Notes under the pieces: model-generated
The model's input: only the letters and a program-made list of their open reading frames with translations
Databases searched by the model: none
What the model was told of the DNA's origin: nothing
Position numbers and translations under genes: made by a program
NCBI GenBank assembly: GCA_947462335.1
Contig: OX381709.1
Span: 66,270,609 to 66,334,608, forward strand
Source: Harmothoe impar
Taxonomy: Eukaryota; Annelida; Polychaeta; Phyllodocida; Polynoidae
Length of the DNA stretch: 64,000 bases
Reading direction: 5' to 3'
Shown: positions 24,376-35,600 of the stretch, in pieces
Numbering within the stretch: position 1 is the stretch's first letter
Layout: every line of letters begins with the position of its first letter

Positions 24376-27300
24376 GAGTCCACTGAGGCTGAATTAAAAC
24401 ACATCAAGCTACTCCTGATTCTGTTCAAAGATAATTGAGCTGCTCATGATGTAAGAATATGAGCATATATGAACTGCTCACGCTGTGACAACAGGAGTGT
24501 ATACATATGTATATGAATTGCTCCTATGACATTGACTGCCAGTGTCTATCCCATGTAATGTTAGCGCCGCATGTGCCTTTGCCTTGCAATTACCATTTAC
24601 TCTACATCACTATAACATCGGGCACAGAGGAGCCCACACTCCCGTCTTGCCTCTATGGTCACGGTGCTGATATTTTGCCAACCCATTTGAACACCTGTGA
24701 TCCTGAGAAAGTAGATTTATCTTTTTCATTAAGAGTAATCCCCTTGACTTATAATTAGATGTAGGGAACCTGTCCTAAATGGTGTTAAAGATTAGAAGTT
24801 AAGGAGAGTCCATGGTTAATATTAGGATCATGTTTAAGAAGGGTCATGCCCCCAGGGCAGACCTGCTATCAATGAACCATCTCTACAACATGGCTTGCAA
24901 TCTCATGGCAGACTACAGTGGTTCCATATCTGCAGTCATATTATCGGATAACACCTACTATGCATGCCACTGTTTCCCTATTAAAGAGGGCTGCTTTTAC
25001 TGTTCTGGTGCTCAGTTTTTGTGTTGACCCTCACTTCTTGTCATGTTGACTGATGGAGGAATAGGCAGATTGCATTCATTTATTTTTTATTAGCTATTTG
25101 GACAATTTCGTCAAGTAATTTAATAACTATATTAAAGAAGGAGGACTCTGTGTTACGATCATGCTACACCGCTTTACAAGCATTTTGAGTAATAACTTGA
25201 ATGTTGTTGTAAATACAAGTATTCTGACATTTTTGGTGTTTGCATTTCACTTAGTAGTTTTTATAATACCTCCTTGGTGTTCCTTTGCTGTGCCTTTCCT
25301 TGCACTGCCTACAATGTACCATGTTTTCTTGAGATGTCCCCATATATAAGGACCTAGTATTAATACAGGGATTGTTTTTTGATTACCATACAGTGACGGC
25401 TGAAATAAATATAACTAAAACAAGTTCTATTATTATATATGAAATCCTATTTATATATTTGTTCGTTAATTTAAGCATAGATATGTACCAATTTGTTTGT
25501 ACCAATTTGTATGTACAACTTGCAGATATTGCCAAATTGTCATAGAATTAATGCTAGTATATATTGTGTGTTAATGCAGGACCTATAGTAATATCTCTTG
25601 TAAAATTGGAGACTTTTCTTTGGTATTTATCATAATAATTGCTGTTTATAACATAAACAAAATGCAAATGATATTAATTGATAATTGCAGAATAAAGGCC
25701 ACTTTCGATCATTGCAGATACGCTGACAACAGGTTAAAATACTTATGCATGCATATGATAGTAGAATGGAACCGTGATAGATCTGACTGGTAGTTGAGGG
25801 TATGCTTTGTTCTATAATTGGCCATACCACCCTGCCTGTACTATACTACAATGTGAAACTACTGCTGTTCAGAGACCATGTATCAATATTGAAGGCATGT
25901 ACTTATCACATTGAATGGTTTGTCCGACCGGAGGTGTAATGACCTAAATTTAACTAAGGAGCACAATTATTGTTCCAGATTCCCAGTGTATTTGGGTGAC
26001 CTAGATTATTACATTCATTGATCTCATTTACCCCCAGCCATCCAATTTTCAAAAGAAACATTCAACAAACCGGAAAATACTATCAGGCCAGTGTATTCAA
26101 GCCTGCGATCAGACACCTGAGTCAAAAATAGACTCAAAAGTTGAAATCCATGTTATTGACATCAACTAAATTATGATATACAAAGGTGGTGAGTTAAGTT
26201 TTGCCACTGGAGGACAAGTGCCCATACATCATTAGTGTGTGAGTTACCTATCTTCATGTGGAGGTTTGTAATGAGCTCCATGTTATTAAGACACCAAGCA
26301 GTGATATGATGTACACCAATTATCACTCTACATGACAATGACAACTGTAGGTCACCACGTCTGGTCATCCAGTAGACGGATCTCTGTCTGAGGGCACTCA
26401 TCAGTGTACTACAAGGCATACAAATAAAATGTGCTTCCAAAGATTTCTTGTTGTTGTATGAATGGAACAGAATGTCCCTGTTATTAGATAATGAGGATTC
26501 TCTAATTTGTATTTGAAATAATCATTGTCAAAATTAGTTAGTTAATGAGATTATCATAGATCAGTATGAGCTCCAGATTATTGCAGAATCTTGAAACTGT
26601 TCATATCCCTGTTCCACTTCAAGTTCCAGACCACGGATCCAATACAAATATGGAAGATGAAACCAATGTGAGCAAAAAGTCTAAAGTTCACAAAAGAATA
26701 AAAAGGTTAGCTAAGTAGAGATAGTGATGGGTTAGAGAGTGATATTGTACGCTCTAAAAGGGTATTTTGTGATTTTAATCGAAAAAGAAAGATCTTCTTG
26801 ATTACGGATCATGGCCTATTAGAGCAGCCTATGTACATGTATAGCAAAATTAAAGGCCAGTAATCAGTGATTCTTCGAAGTAGTTTTGGTGTCACATTAC
26901 TAATTGGCACAGTGATGTTCTAATATTTTCCTCTCTTTCACCATCAAGTGGCTCCAGATGTGGTTCATAAAATTAATGATGCCTTTAACAAAATCTGGTG
27001 TTATTTCTGATCTTTTTACAATGGTCCTCAATATCGGAGTCAGATCAGATTTTGCGGTAGTGGCCATGGAAAAAGCATAGTCTAAACATGATCAATTTTC
27101 TAGGTGCCCCACCAACCTGTGACCTTGACTTTGACCACCAAGCGTGACCCTGGGTTACCATAGATACCACAACCTTTTTTTTAACTTTTTAAAACCAAGC
27201 ATTGCCCATCTTCTGGTATGTATATTATTACTCCCAGTCGTAAATGAAGTCTCCTAGCACTGATTACATCCACTAGAAGGCCATTTTTAGTAGGGACTAT

Positions 27301-27400
27301 TTGGCTGTCCTAGGTTTACTGGGAGGATTAATACCGGGACACATTGTAATGCTGTATAATAAATCTGTTATGAAATGATATAAAGGTTGAGTGGTCTGTT
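24376..27400. other. Downstream flank with no supported gene
   Basis: The first ~700 bp is homologous to the relic copy to the right. At 26566-26718 a 50-codon ORF (starts MSSRLLQNLETV, Lys/Arg-rich end) is followed after a frame change by another open stretch to about 26862. This might be a decayed coding relic but matches nothing I recognise. The rest is AT-rich. Confidence 0.4.
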
Positions 27401-28070
27401 TCAAAGCAGACATGCCAGAGTAGCCCGGAAGGACAGGCATTCTTTGCAAGGAGTGGCCATGACTATTTGGATCTGTTAAAGGTACGGTCATCCTGCCGTA
27501 CATCCAAACCTCTAGGCCAGCCTTGTTAAGTTTATATAACACCTTAGTTATATTTAGAATCCCCCAAACAGAAACCTCAAACATGCAGGCATATCCTAGC
27601 CCTGTGAGCCTGTATTCCCCAGCACCAGTACCCAATGTATAAAGGCTCAGACAACCAACAAATAGTTTGCTGGTTGTTCCTTCCCAGCAATGCTCTGGCC
27701 TAGATAAGTTGCACTGGTGTGACTAGCAGTTGGACTGTGCCAGTGGTATAGTATTGAGTTCTATTGATACCCACCAGTGTACTGACTGCCACCAGTGTGC
27801 CCACAGAAAACGGTATACTCCCCCTTAAATAGACCACATGCTATTATTTTGGGTAAAAGAAGAACATCTATACACAATGGTACCATTACACAATGTCTAT
27901 ACCTAGAAGCCAATGTGTAATCATCAAATCTAATAGGGTGCTATAGTTTCATTATGCTTTTATAGACTATTTAATTCCAAGGAAAGCCTGATTCATGGTC
28001 CCCCTACTGAAGTCACCTGGCCAGGACAGCATGATTACCTGGTCTCACTGCTCACTGCACCCTTCACCCA

Positions 28071-28559
28071 TACACTGTAAAAAATGTGAATATAATTTAA
28101 ACACTTTCACCCAAACATGTTGATGGCAAGCTTTATTCTAGCTATGTGTAGGGATATGGCCGTCAGTGAGGGGTGAGCTACAACAATGAAAAACCGTGGG
28201 AGAGGGCAGTTTAACTAGCCCACTGGTATTATTCTCCTATTCCTTGTTCAGGCTTTTGCCCATGTACAGGCTCTCCTTAGTCAAATATAGTACCCATTGT
28301 ATTGGTTGACATCAATGACAATTTAGATAATGTCAACAATAATAAGTACATAGTGCTGTCCAAAATATTCCAGTGGGCCAGCCAAACTGGCCTTGTCCAC
28401 CAATATTTCACTTTTGTAGGCTCAACCACCACCACCAGCCATATCCCTGCACCTGCTGACAGAAGAAAGTGCTGAGATTCTGAGATTCAGTGAAAGTGTC
28501 CAACTTGAGTATGTTTGGGTAAATGTGTTTAAAAATTAGAAACACTTTTTTACAGTGTA
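28071..28559. mobile_element. 489-bp foldback element with TACACTGTAAAAAA ends
   Basis: The left end TACACTGTAAAAAA is matched inverted at the right end (TTTTTTACAGTGTA), and similarity of the ends extends ~45 bp (AAACAC, then ACCCAAACAT). The outermost TA on both sides is compatible with a TA target duplication as in Tc1/mariner-type elements. There is no transposase. It lies inside the relic PDLIM copy. Confidence 0.72.
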
Positions 28560-29198
28560 TGTTTGAAGGCTGTCAGCACACTCAAGACTGACAGCAGTCT
28601 ACCAAGTGGCCTTCGGTGGCTTGGGGCCTTGTTTAGAGACACATCTGAAAGGTCACTTGGTTATGAACGACATGCTCTACTCTAAGCTGTTGGATCTACG
28701 GCAGGAGGGCCGCCCCTTTAATACTCAACACTATCTCCCCCTGGTGGGAGACTACACTATCATCACCTAGTGGGAATCCTCAGCTTCATGCACCACCTCC
28801 CTCTGGTGGTACCCAGCTACATCATCTTCATGGAGTGAGAGAGAAAGTATCCATGCTTCAGTGCATGTATTACCACTATCTATAGATCAGATACTGACTG
28901 ATGGAAAATTAGTGCTAGAACTAATGACAACTTACACAACAAGAAGGATATGTTATGAATGCGTGCCACCAGTGTAAACAATACACTGATACAATAACCA
29001 TTGCAACAAAAGCAGAACCTACGCTGTGCATTCTGTTTACAAGTCATTGCTTTTTATGAATCTTCAGAAAATGAACACTGTGGACTCCTCTCAGTACTGT
29101 CTTCCAAATATAACTTACTCTAACTCATGACTTGTTTAAAAGAGAAGTATAATGTTATGGTGAACATTGAAATTGTGTTTCAAGAAGGGCATACTATA

Positions 29199-29376
29199 AG
29201 CCCAAAATCCACGGCGACAAGAACCTGCGTTAAAACGGTATCGCCTCTGTGCCGCCGCTGTTTCGCCGCTATTTCGCCCTGCCGCGCCCTTTTCGCGCCC
29301 GTACCGCCAAAGTCCACGGCGTTGCACGGGGGCGATACCGTTTTAACGCAGGTTCTTGTCACTGTGGATTTTGGGC
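29199..29376. mobile_element. 178-bp GC-rich MITE (copy 1)
   Basis: It starts AGCCCAAAATCCACGGCG and ends in the near-exact inverted sequence. The inner arms share GCGTTAAAACGGTATCGCC. A sister copy lies 220 bp to the right. The centre repeats TTTCGCC/GCCGC phrases. The target site looks like TA or TATA. Confidence 0.8.
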
Positions 29377-29594
29377 TATAGTATTATTACATACTCCAAG
29401 GACCTGATACCTGACTCATGGCAGACTGCAATAGTTTCATACATTCAGGTATACTACATATATCAGGTAACACGCATCATGCCATTGTTTCACCATTAAA
29501 GAGCTACTCTCATTGTTCTGGTGCTTAGTTATTATTTTGAGGTTCAGTGTCGCCATAGTTACTCTTGATGGAATAGACAGATTGAATTGATTAT

Positions 29595-29793
29595 AGCCCA
29601 GAATCCACGGCGGCAGGAAGCTGCGTTAAAACGGTATCGCCCCTCTGCCGCCACTATTTCGCCGCTATTTCGCCCTGCCGCGCCTTTTTCGTGGCTATGC
29701 CGCCAAAGTCCACGGCGTTACGGGGGCGAAATTGGCGCGGCAGGGTAGCGATACCGTTTTAACGCAGCTTCCTGCCGCCGTGGATTTTGGGCT
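29595..29793. mobile_element. 199-bp GC-rich MITE (copy 2)
   Basis: It has the same family, orientation and termini as the element at 29199-29376, with the same GCGTTAAAACGGTATCGCC arms. It differs by an extra segment before the right arm and by scattered substitutions. Confidence 0.8.
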
Positions 29794-30239
29794 TTAGGGG
29801 GAAACGCCCTTCCACAAAAATATTCTGTCTAATCACTGAAGCAGACAGGAAAACTCAAGACATGTTATTTTTGAAGAAATCAAGGTATGAAAATAATCTG
29901 AAATACAAATCATTGAATTGATTTAAATTAGAGCTCCATTAAATTATATGAAAATACGATTTGTGTAATGATTCATTCAGTTTAAATGGAAATAAAGGGC
30001 TAAGATAAGCAGAAGCCTCCATGGCGTGCATGCATGGAAAAGCAGAACAGATGAATCACAACGAAGGTCAGCTTACCAAATTGCCTTAAATGATTTGTTC
30101 TATGCAATGATTATAGAAACCATTCTCACAAGAACAAAAATGTATTTTCGTTTTTATTATAATCAGTACAATACTTGAAACAAGACATTTAAATCATTTG
30201 ACAACGCCAGAATAAGGCCAAGTTAGATCTTCTGATAAG

Positions 30240-30625
30240 TTATCTAGGGTGTAAAAGTCCAAGGGACATATGTCCTTGGGGTGGATCTTCTAGGGGGTAA
30301 ACGCCCAAGGGGTAGATGTCCTTGGGGGTGGATCTCCTAGGGGGTAAACATCCAAGGGGTAGATATCTTTGGAGGTGGGTCTCCTAGGGAGTTAACGTCT
30401 AAGGGCGTAGGTGTCCATGGGGAAGATGTTAGGGGCAGATCTCCAGGAGGTAACTTTATTCGAGCCCGTTAGGTTTGCAATTACAAACCAGAATATTGCT
30501 TCTTTCTTCTACTTGAGCCACAGGAAAACGAGGGGGTGGAAGTGCAGGGGGTAAATGTCCAATGGGGTGGATGTTCTATTGGGTAGATGGCGAGGTGGTA
30601 GATAGCAAGGGGATAGATGGCATGT
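30240..30625. repeat. Degenerate tandem repeat rich in AAGGGGTAGATGTCC
   Basis: Units of about 55-60 bp repeat GATCTCCTAGGGGGTAAAC and CCAAGGGGTAGATGTCC-like phrases. They are interrupted around 30450-30535 by non-repeat sequence. No coding potential is seen. Confidence 0.7.
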
Positions 30626-30659
30626 AGGCAATTTTAGAATATATAAAAGGGCTTGCTAG

Positions 30660-30843
30660 TACAGTCAACTCCCTCTTAGCGGCCACCCCTCCAGTGCAGC
30701 CAATCCCTCTAATGCAGACACTTTTCATAGTTCCAGACATACTACAATGTACAGAAAATGACCCCCTCTAATGCAGCCACCCCACCAATGCGGCCACTTT
30801 TTCATAGTCCCAAGGGTGGCCACATTAGAGGGAGTTGACTGTA
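30660..30843. mobile_element. 184-bp MITE, TACAGTCAACTCCCTC ends
   Basis: It begins TACAGTCAACTCCCTCTTA and ends AGAGGGAGTTGACTGTA, an inverted pair. TA at both outer edges fits a Tc1/mariner-type TA target. Internal repeats of AATGCAGCCACCCC are present. Confidence 0.82.
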
Positions 30844-31689
30844 CTTTTATGTAAAGAAATCCGACCTACCGACCCTAGACTTTCTTTCTATGTTACCTGA
30901 AACTAACTTTTTTTGGGGTCAAATTTGGCCTCAACACGTTACTAATACTCCTATGTACGGGGAAACTGGTCAACATACTACAATTAAGGCAGACATATCT
31001 GATTAAGATCAATTCAATAACTATTTTAGGAACATTGATCCTTGAATACATTCACAATACATTCACATTTGGGGAGGAACCATTGGTTTCTACGACTGTC
31101 TCACATAATCCTAGTGTATGTGTTACAGCTGGATAAGAATACATTGACGACATTGATATGAATAGTTGTACATTGTGTAGTAAAATATGATATCATTAAA
31201 TTAGCTAAAACAATATGAATTAGAAAAGTTCGAGATAAATGTTTTGCAGAAGACATTATACCTTTCTTGTAGGACATTTTGACAATCCATGTGTGAATTC
31301 ATAAAATCTAGGCTGGACCCATGTTTCCTCTCCCTGATAATGCACTGATAGGAAATACTAATAATACTATGTTGGTCGTTGTCGCACATGGATATCTTTA
31401 GATGATCTACATATCTACTGGTAGCCCACTTTACTATGAGATGTGTACATTGGCCCCCCACCTGCAGGAGTTGATAAACAGTACTCACAGCGCCCCTAAT
31501 CTAGGTTGTGGTATTGCGAAATCTAGTCCGCTGAATGAGTGGGACCCATCCCGCCATCTAGCGTCCATGAAACAGACTAGCTGCAGCGGTGGTATTGCGA
31601 AATCTGGCCCACCGCGGCTCTATTGCAACAGCACAGTGTTTGTAATGATGGAGGTGCCTGGGCCGGATTGCACCACCGCAGGCGACCCG

Positions 31690-31806
31690 TGAGTAGTATA
31701 TAAGGACGGGGCGCGACTCTCAGGACAGAACAGGGTCTACCACCAGCACCCACAACAGCAACAGCTACACCAACAGGCAAGACCAGGGCAGAGGCACCAG
31801 AAACAA
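31690..31806 (+). promoter_or_regulatory. TATA promoter and 5'UTR exon of the CCCH/CHY gene
   Basis: A TATA box (TATATAAG, 31697-31704) is followed ~30 bp later by a CAGGACAGAACAGGG region and a CA-rich leader. The leader ends at a consensus donor (AA then GTAAGT at 31807). The next acceptor is at 32647, just before the first in-frame ATG. I infer a non-coding first exon of about 31730-31806. Confidence 0.6.
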
Positions 31807-32667
31807 GTAAGTTTGTTGATATAACTGGGTGTTGATATGAAGGGCATTGTACATCGATTATCTATCTGTGCTAACTCATACAGGTAGATAGGGAAAATAT
31901 TCACCAATATGGTTGTAAACATCTAGATAGAATGTAAATAAACACTACGTGTTGTACCAAAAAATATAATACATCATACTTAGTGAAGACTTGTGGTTAT
32001 GAAGGCTAGTAATAAATTCAGTTATCCAAACCAAGATTGATACATCGACCGTTATTATACTATCTTAGCAACGTATATGTCAGTTAATACATTATTAAAT
32101 GTGCCATCGTAATTCTAAACCGAGCCCATCCAACTATAAAATATCCAGGTTGGACATGGGGGGAGTAGTTTCGGTTTCGGAAGTGTAAAGTGAGAGGTAT
32201 AACGATTTAATACCTTTCTCCCATTGACAAGTATCTACTTGAAGCGCTGTCTCTATTCTATGTAGGTGTACGCCCACTTTACATAGCCTACTGTATGGGT
32301 CACGATAATATCACATGCTGCAGAAAGTAGATCAGTTTTTTGTTTGATGCTCTAGTGGATTTTCCCACCTCCTTTTATCGGGGGGGGGGGGGTACTTGTT
32401 ATTAAAAGTAGAATTAGAAGGTAGTTATTTTTTCTCTAAAACATTTTCTAATAGAGGCTTCCCTGTTTTAAACATTCTGAATCCGCCACTGATTATAGTT
32501 TTAGTCTGCATGAACCAGATAATTTACATATTCCCTCTAAAATGCGTTCTTGGTTCTTCATGAATTACCGATAATCAGGTATGCCTATCGTATTCATTTG
32601 TGTTAATATATTACATAGATTCATTCTTCCCTATCCATTTTTTTCAGAGATCACCGACAAGAAACCA

Positions 32668-35600
32668 ATGAACATGGCATCAAGCAGCAACGACCAAGTG
32701 TGTAAATACTTTGCCTCTAGCTCTGGAGAGGGATGTAAGTACGGCGAGATGTGCAAGTTCTCCCATGACGTGACTTCCGGTCAGGTCAATGGAGTAGTGC
32801 GCACCCAACAGCCGGAAGAGGAAGGTAGCAAAAAAGACACTGCCGCAGGGGGGCAGCACTCCCGGCGCCAGTGTCGCTACTTCAAAAAGGGGTTCTGTAA
32901 AGATGGTGACCATTGTAGATATAGCCATGCTACAAAAGACGTGGCAGCACAAGAGAGCAAACCACAGCCCAGACAGGCCACTACCCACCAGAAGAAGAGC
33001 AGACACGTATGTAAGTACTTCGTGTCTGCCAGTGGGTGTAGGCTTGGGGACAGGTGTAGGTTTGTCCACCAGAAACCAGTAGAGAAAGCAGAGCCCCATG
33101 ACAACGAGAGTGAAGATTTAACTGAGAGTACAGAGACTGCAGAAACAGCTAGTGTCGACCATGACACACAGAAAGAAGGTGCAGCTGCATATAAGAAAAA
33201 TAAAGGAAAGAGCAGCTACCCATGTAAATATTTCAAGTCATCTAGCGGATGTAGACTTGGGGAGAATTGTCGCTATCTCCACCAAGCACAGGCTGCAAAA
33301 GAAGAGCCTGAGACAGCCGATACCAACGCTGCTACCCAACAGAAAAAGGAGACACCTAAGAAAGCTAAAAGGAGGATGGGATTTCTAGAGAGTGATATAT
33401 CTGAGTTGACCCAATCTGAGCAGGAGGAACTTCGTGACACAGAAGTGAGCATCGTCAAGAAGAGGTACCCAAAGAGCAAGGAGGTGGCTAGAGAAAGGAG
33501 TGGCACAGCTCAACAGATCAACTTTATACCATCTGATCCAGACTGGGTATGTAATATAACTTCCATCAATCCTTCATGTTGTGTGTGTGTCTGTGTGTGT
33601 GTTTTATTGATTAATAAATTCACAGATTTACAGATGGGAGAGATACATTTTATGCTTAAATATGTGGAGAAAGGCGATGACTTTAGCTTACATAATGTAC
33701 AGTTTTAGAAAATAAATAAATACGGTGATGTAATATGTGAGCTTAGTGTTTTTGATTGTTAAGATATGCTGTACTGTTGTATTTTAATACATTGTAGTTC
33801 TCAGCACTTAAACTGACAATTTTACTTTTATTTCTATTTTTAGCCGTACGACTTGAAATCTGTTTATCTCAACATATACTTCCCACCACTCTATCCGAAG
33901 AAGGTAAGGTATCTTTATATTATGTTGTTTTGGAATAATGTAAAGATTTTACCTATGAGTACTTGTAGAAGGTTATTTATGTCATTTCATTTAAGCTGCG
34001 TATCTATATATAATATCGTTTTACTGAATAATGTGAGGGAAATGCGATGAACATCTAGTTGATGCAATGATGGAGACTGTTAAAACTCTAATACTCATGA
34101 TTTATACCATTGAGTGTTGCCGGTTTATATATGTATGAAAATAATCATAATGTTCTTTACAGATGATGGAAGTCACAATACCAGAGCAGCAGAACCTACC
34201 AGACACCGTCCGCAGGTTGATATTTACATACATTATACAACCTAATCCTCCAGTATCTAAATTTTATGTGAAATTAAATGGCTTTCTACAATAAAATCCC
34301 TTATAAAGGTGACAGGGATGGCACTTTTCCTACTTTTGGAGGAATACATTTCCCCTGAGAGTTGCATAATATATTGTGTTATTTCCTATAAAATGTTGGC
34401 TAATATAGTAACATTTCCTATGTTTTTTGCGACCAGGGACTACATTATGATTTTCAAAACTTTCTGTTTTAGGTGTACAGGCCCGTATCCAGACCTCCAG
34501 ATGGGGGGGTGACCTGGCTCCAAAAGTGGACCTTTTACCATCCCGGAAAATTTGAAATAAGTAGACTTCCAATGGTGCATTCTGGTGCATTTTGGCATCT
34601 AATATTCCACAGCTAAGGTGTGTAACTTTTACCTACCATACTGATTGACCAGGGGTGGATCCGGGAATTTCTAGAGGGGGGGGGGCAATATCTGGCAGCT
34701 AGGGGGGTTTGGGGGCATTCCCCCCCCCCCCCCAAGAAAATTTTGAAATTTAGAGATCAAATGATGCATTCTAGTGCATTTAAGAGCTGTAGATTGAGAG
34801 ATTGATGTGTTCCCATTTATACAATATTGCCGATTAATTTCCTTGAACATCCCTCCCCTACATATGGGCCTCTCAAATACTCCTTCTCAGGATAGTCCTA
34901 CACCTCACCCTCCATATGCCTCCATGTCTCTGACCATCTCTCTGGGAGGCTATTTCCCTTCCCATTGCCTTTAGGTCACCCCAAGAGGTCCCACCAAGGT
35001 CCCACACCATTGCCAGTCCTCAGTCCCTAGAAGTTCCCCACCTAGGTCACCTCCAAAGGTCCCCCCTAGGTCCAACACCATCTATGGTCCTTGTTCCCTA
35101 GAATTTCATCTAGGTCACCCCAAAAGATCTCCACCTAGGTCAACTCCAAAGATCCCCCCCAAGGTCCAACACCATCTATGGTCCTTGTTCCCTAGAATTT
35201 CCTGACCTAGGTCACCCCCGAAGGTCCTACCAAGGTCCCACAACACCCATGGACCTCGCTCCCTAGAATTTCCCCACCTAAGTCACCCCCAAAGGTCCCC
35301 CAAAGGTCCCACACAATCCATGGACCTCCCTCCCTAGAAGTTTCCAACCTAGGTCACCCCCAAGGTCCCACAGCATTGCCAGTCCTCACTCCCTAGAAGT
35401 TTCCGCCCCCCCAGGTCACCCCCAAAGCTCCCCCCCCCCAATAGTGCTCGCTCCCTAGAAGTTCCCCACCTAGGTCACCCCCAAAGGTCACCCCCAAGGT
35501 CCCACACCACCCTAAGATCCAATAGGATGAAATATCTATTATAGCATTTAGTGAATTGTATTTACAGGTATTCAAAAATCCAATTTTAATGTTTGACTCT

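Larger units (their letters stand above)
27408..29592 (+). pseudogene. Relic tandem copy of the ALP/Enigma terminal LIM exon and 3'UTR
   Basis: 27411-27465 repeats the start of the last coding exon, including its acceptor (GCAG then ACATGCCAG) and the peptide EGQAFFA, then diverges before the final Cys/His zinc ligands. The frame stays open to a TAA near 27528. The 3'UTR homology resumes at 28716 (ATCTCCCCCTGGTGGGAG), continues through ATTACC-CTATCTATAGATCA near 28870, and ends with a match of 29400-29560 to 24890-25040 (CTCATGGCAGACT). The order is colinear with the parent. Three inverted-repeat elements lie inside the copy. It encodes no intact LIM domain and is probably non-functional, though use as an alternative last exon is not excluded. 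Confidence 0.82.

Noticed and set aside
29127..29381. 84-codon ORF with repeated Cys/Arg/Pro
   Set aside because: It reads through the inverted arms of the MITE at 29199-29376.
32680..33167. Minus-strand ORFs with hydrophobic, membrane-like translations
   Set aside because: They are antisense to the CCCH-finger exon; repeated Cys/Phe codons create the pattern.
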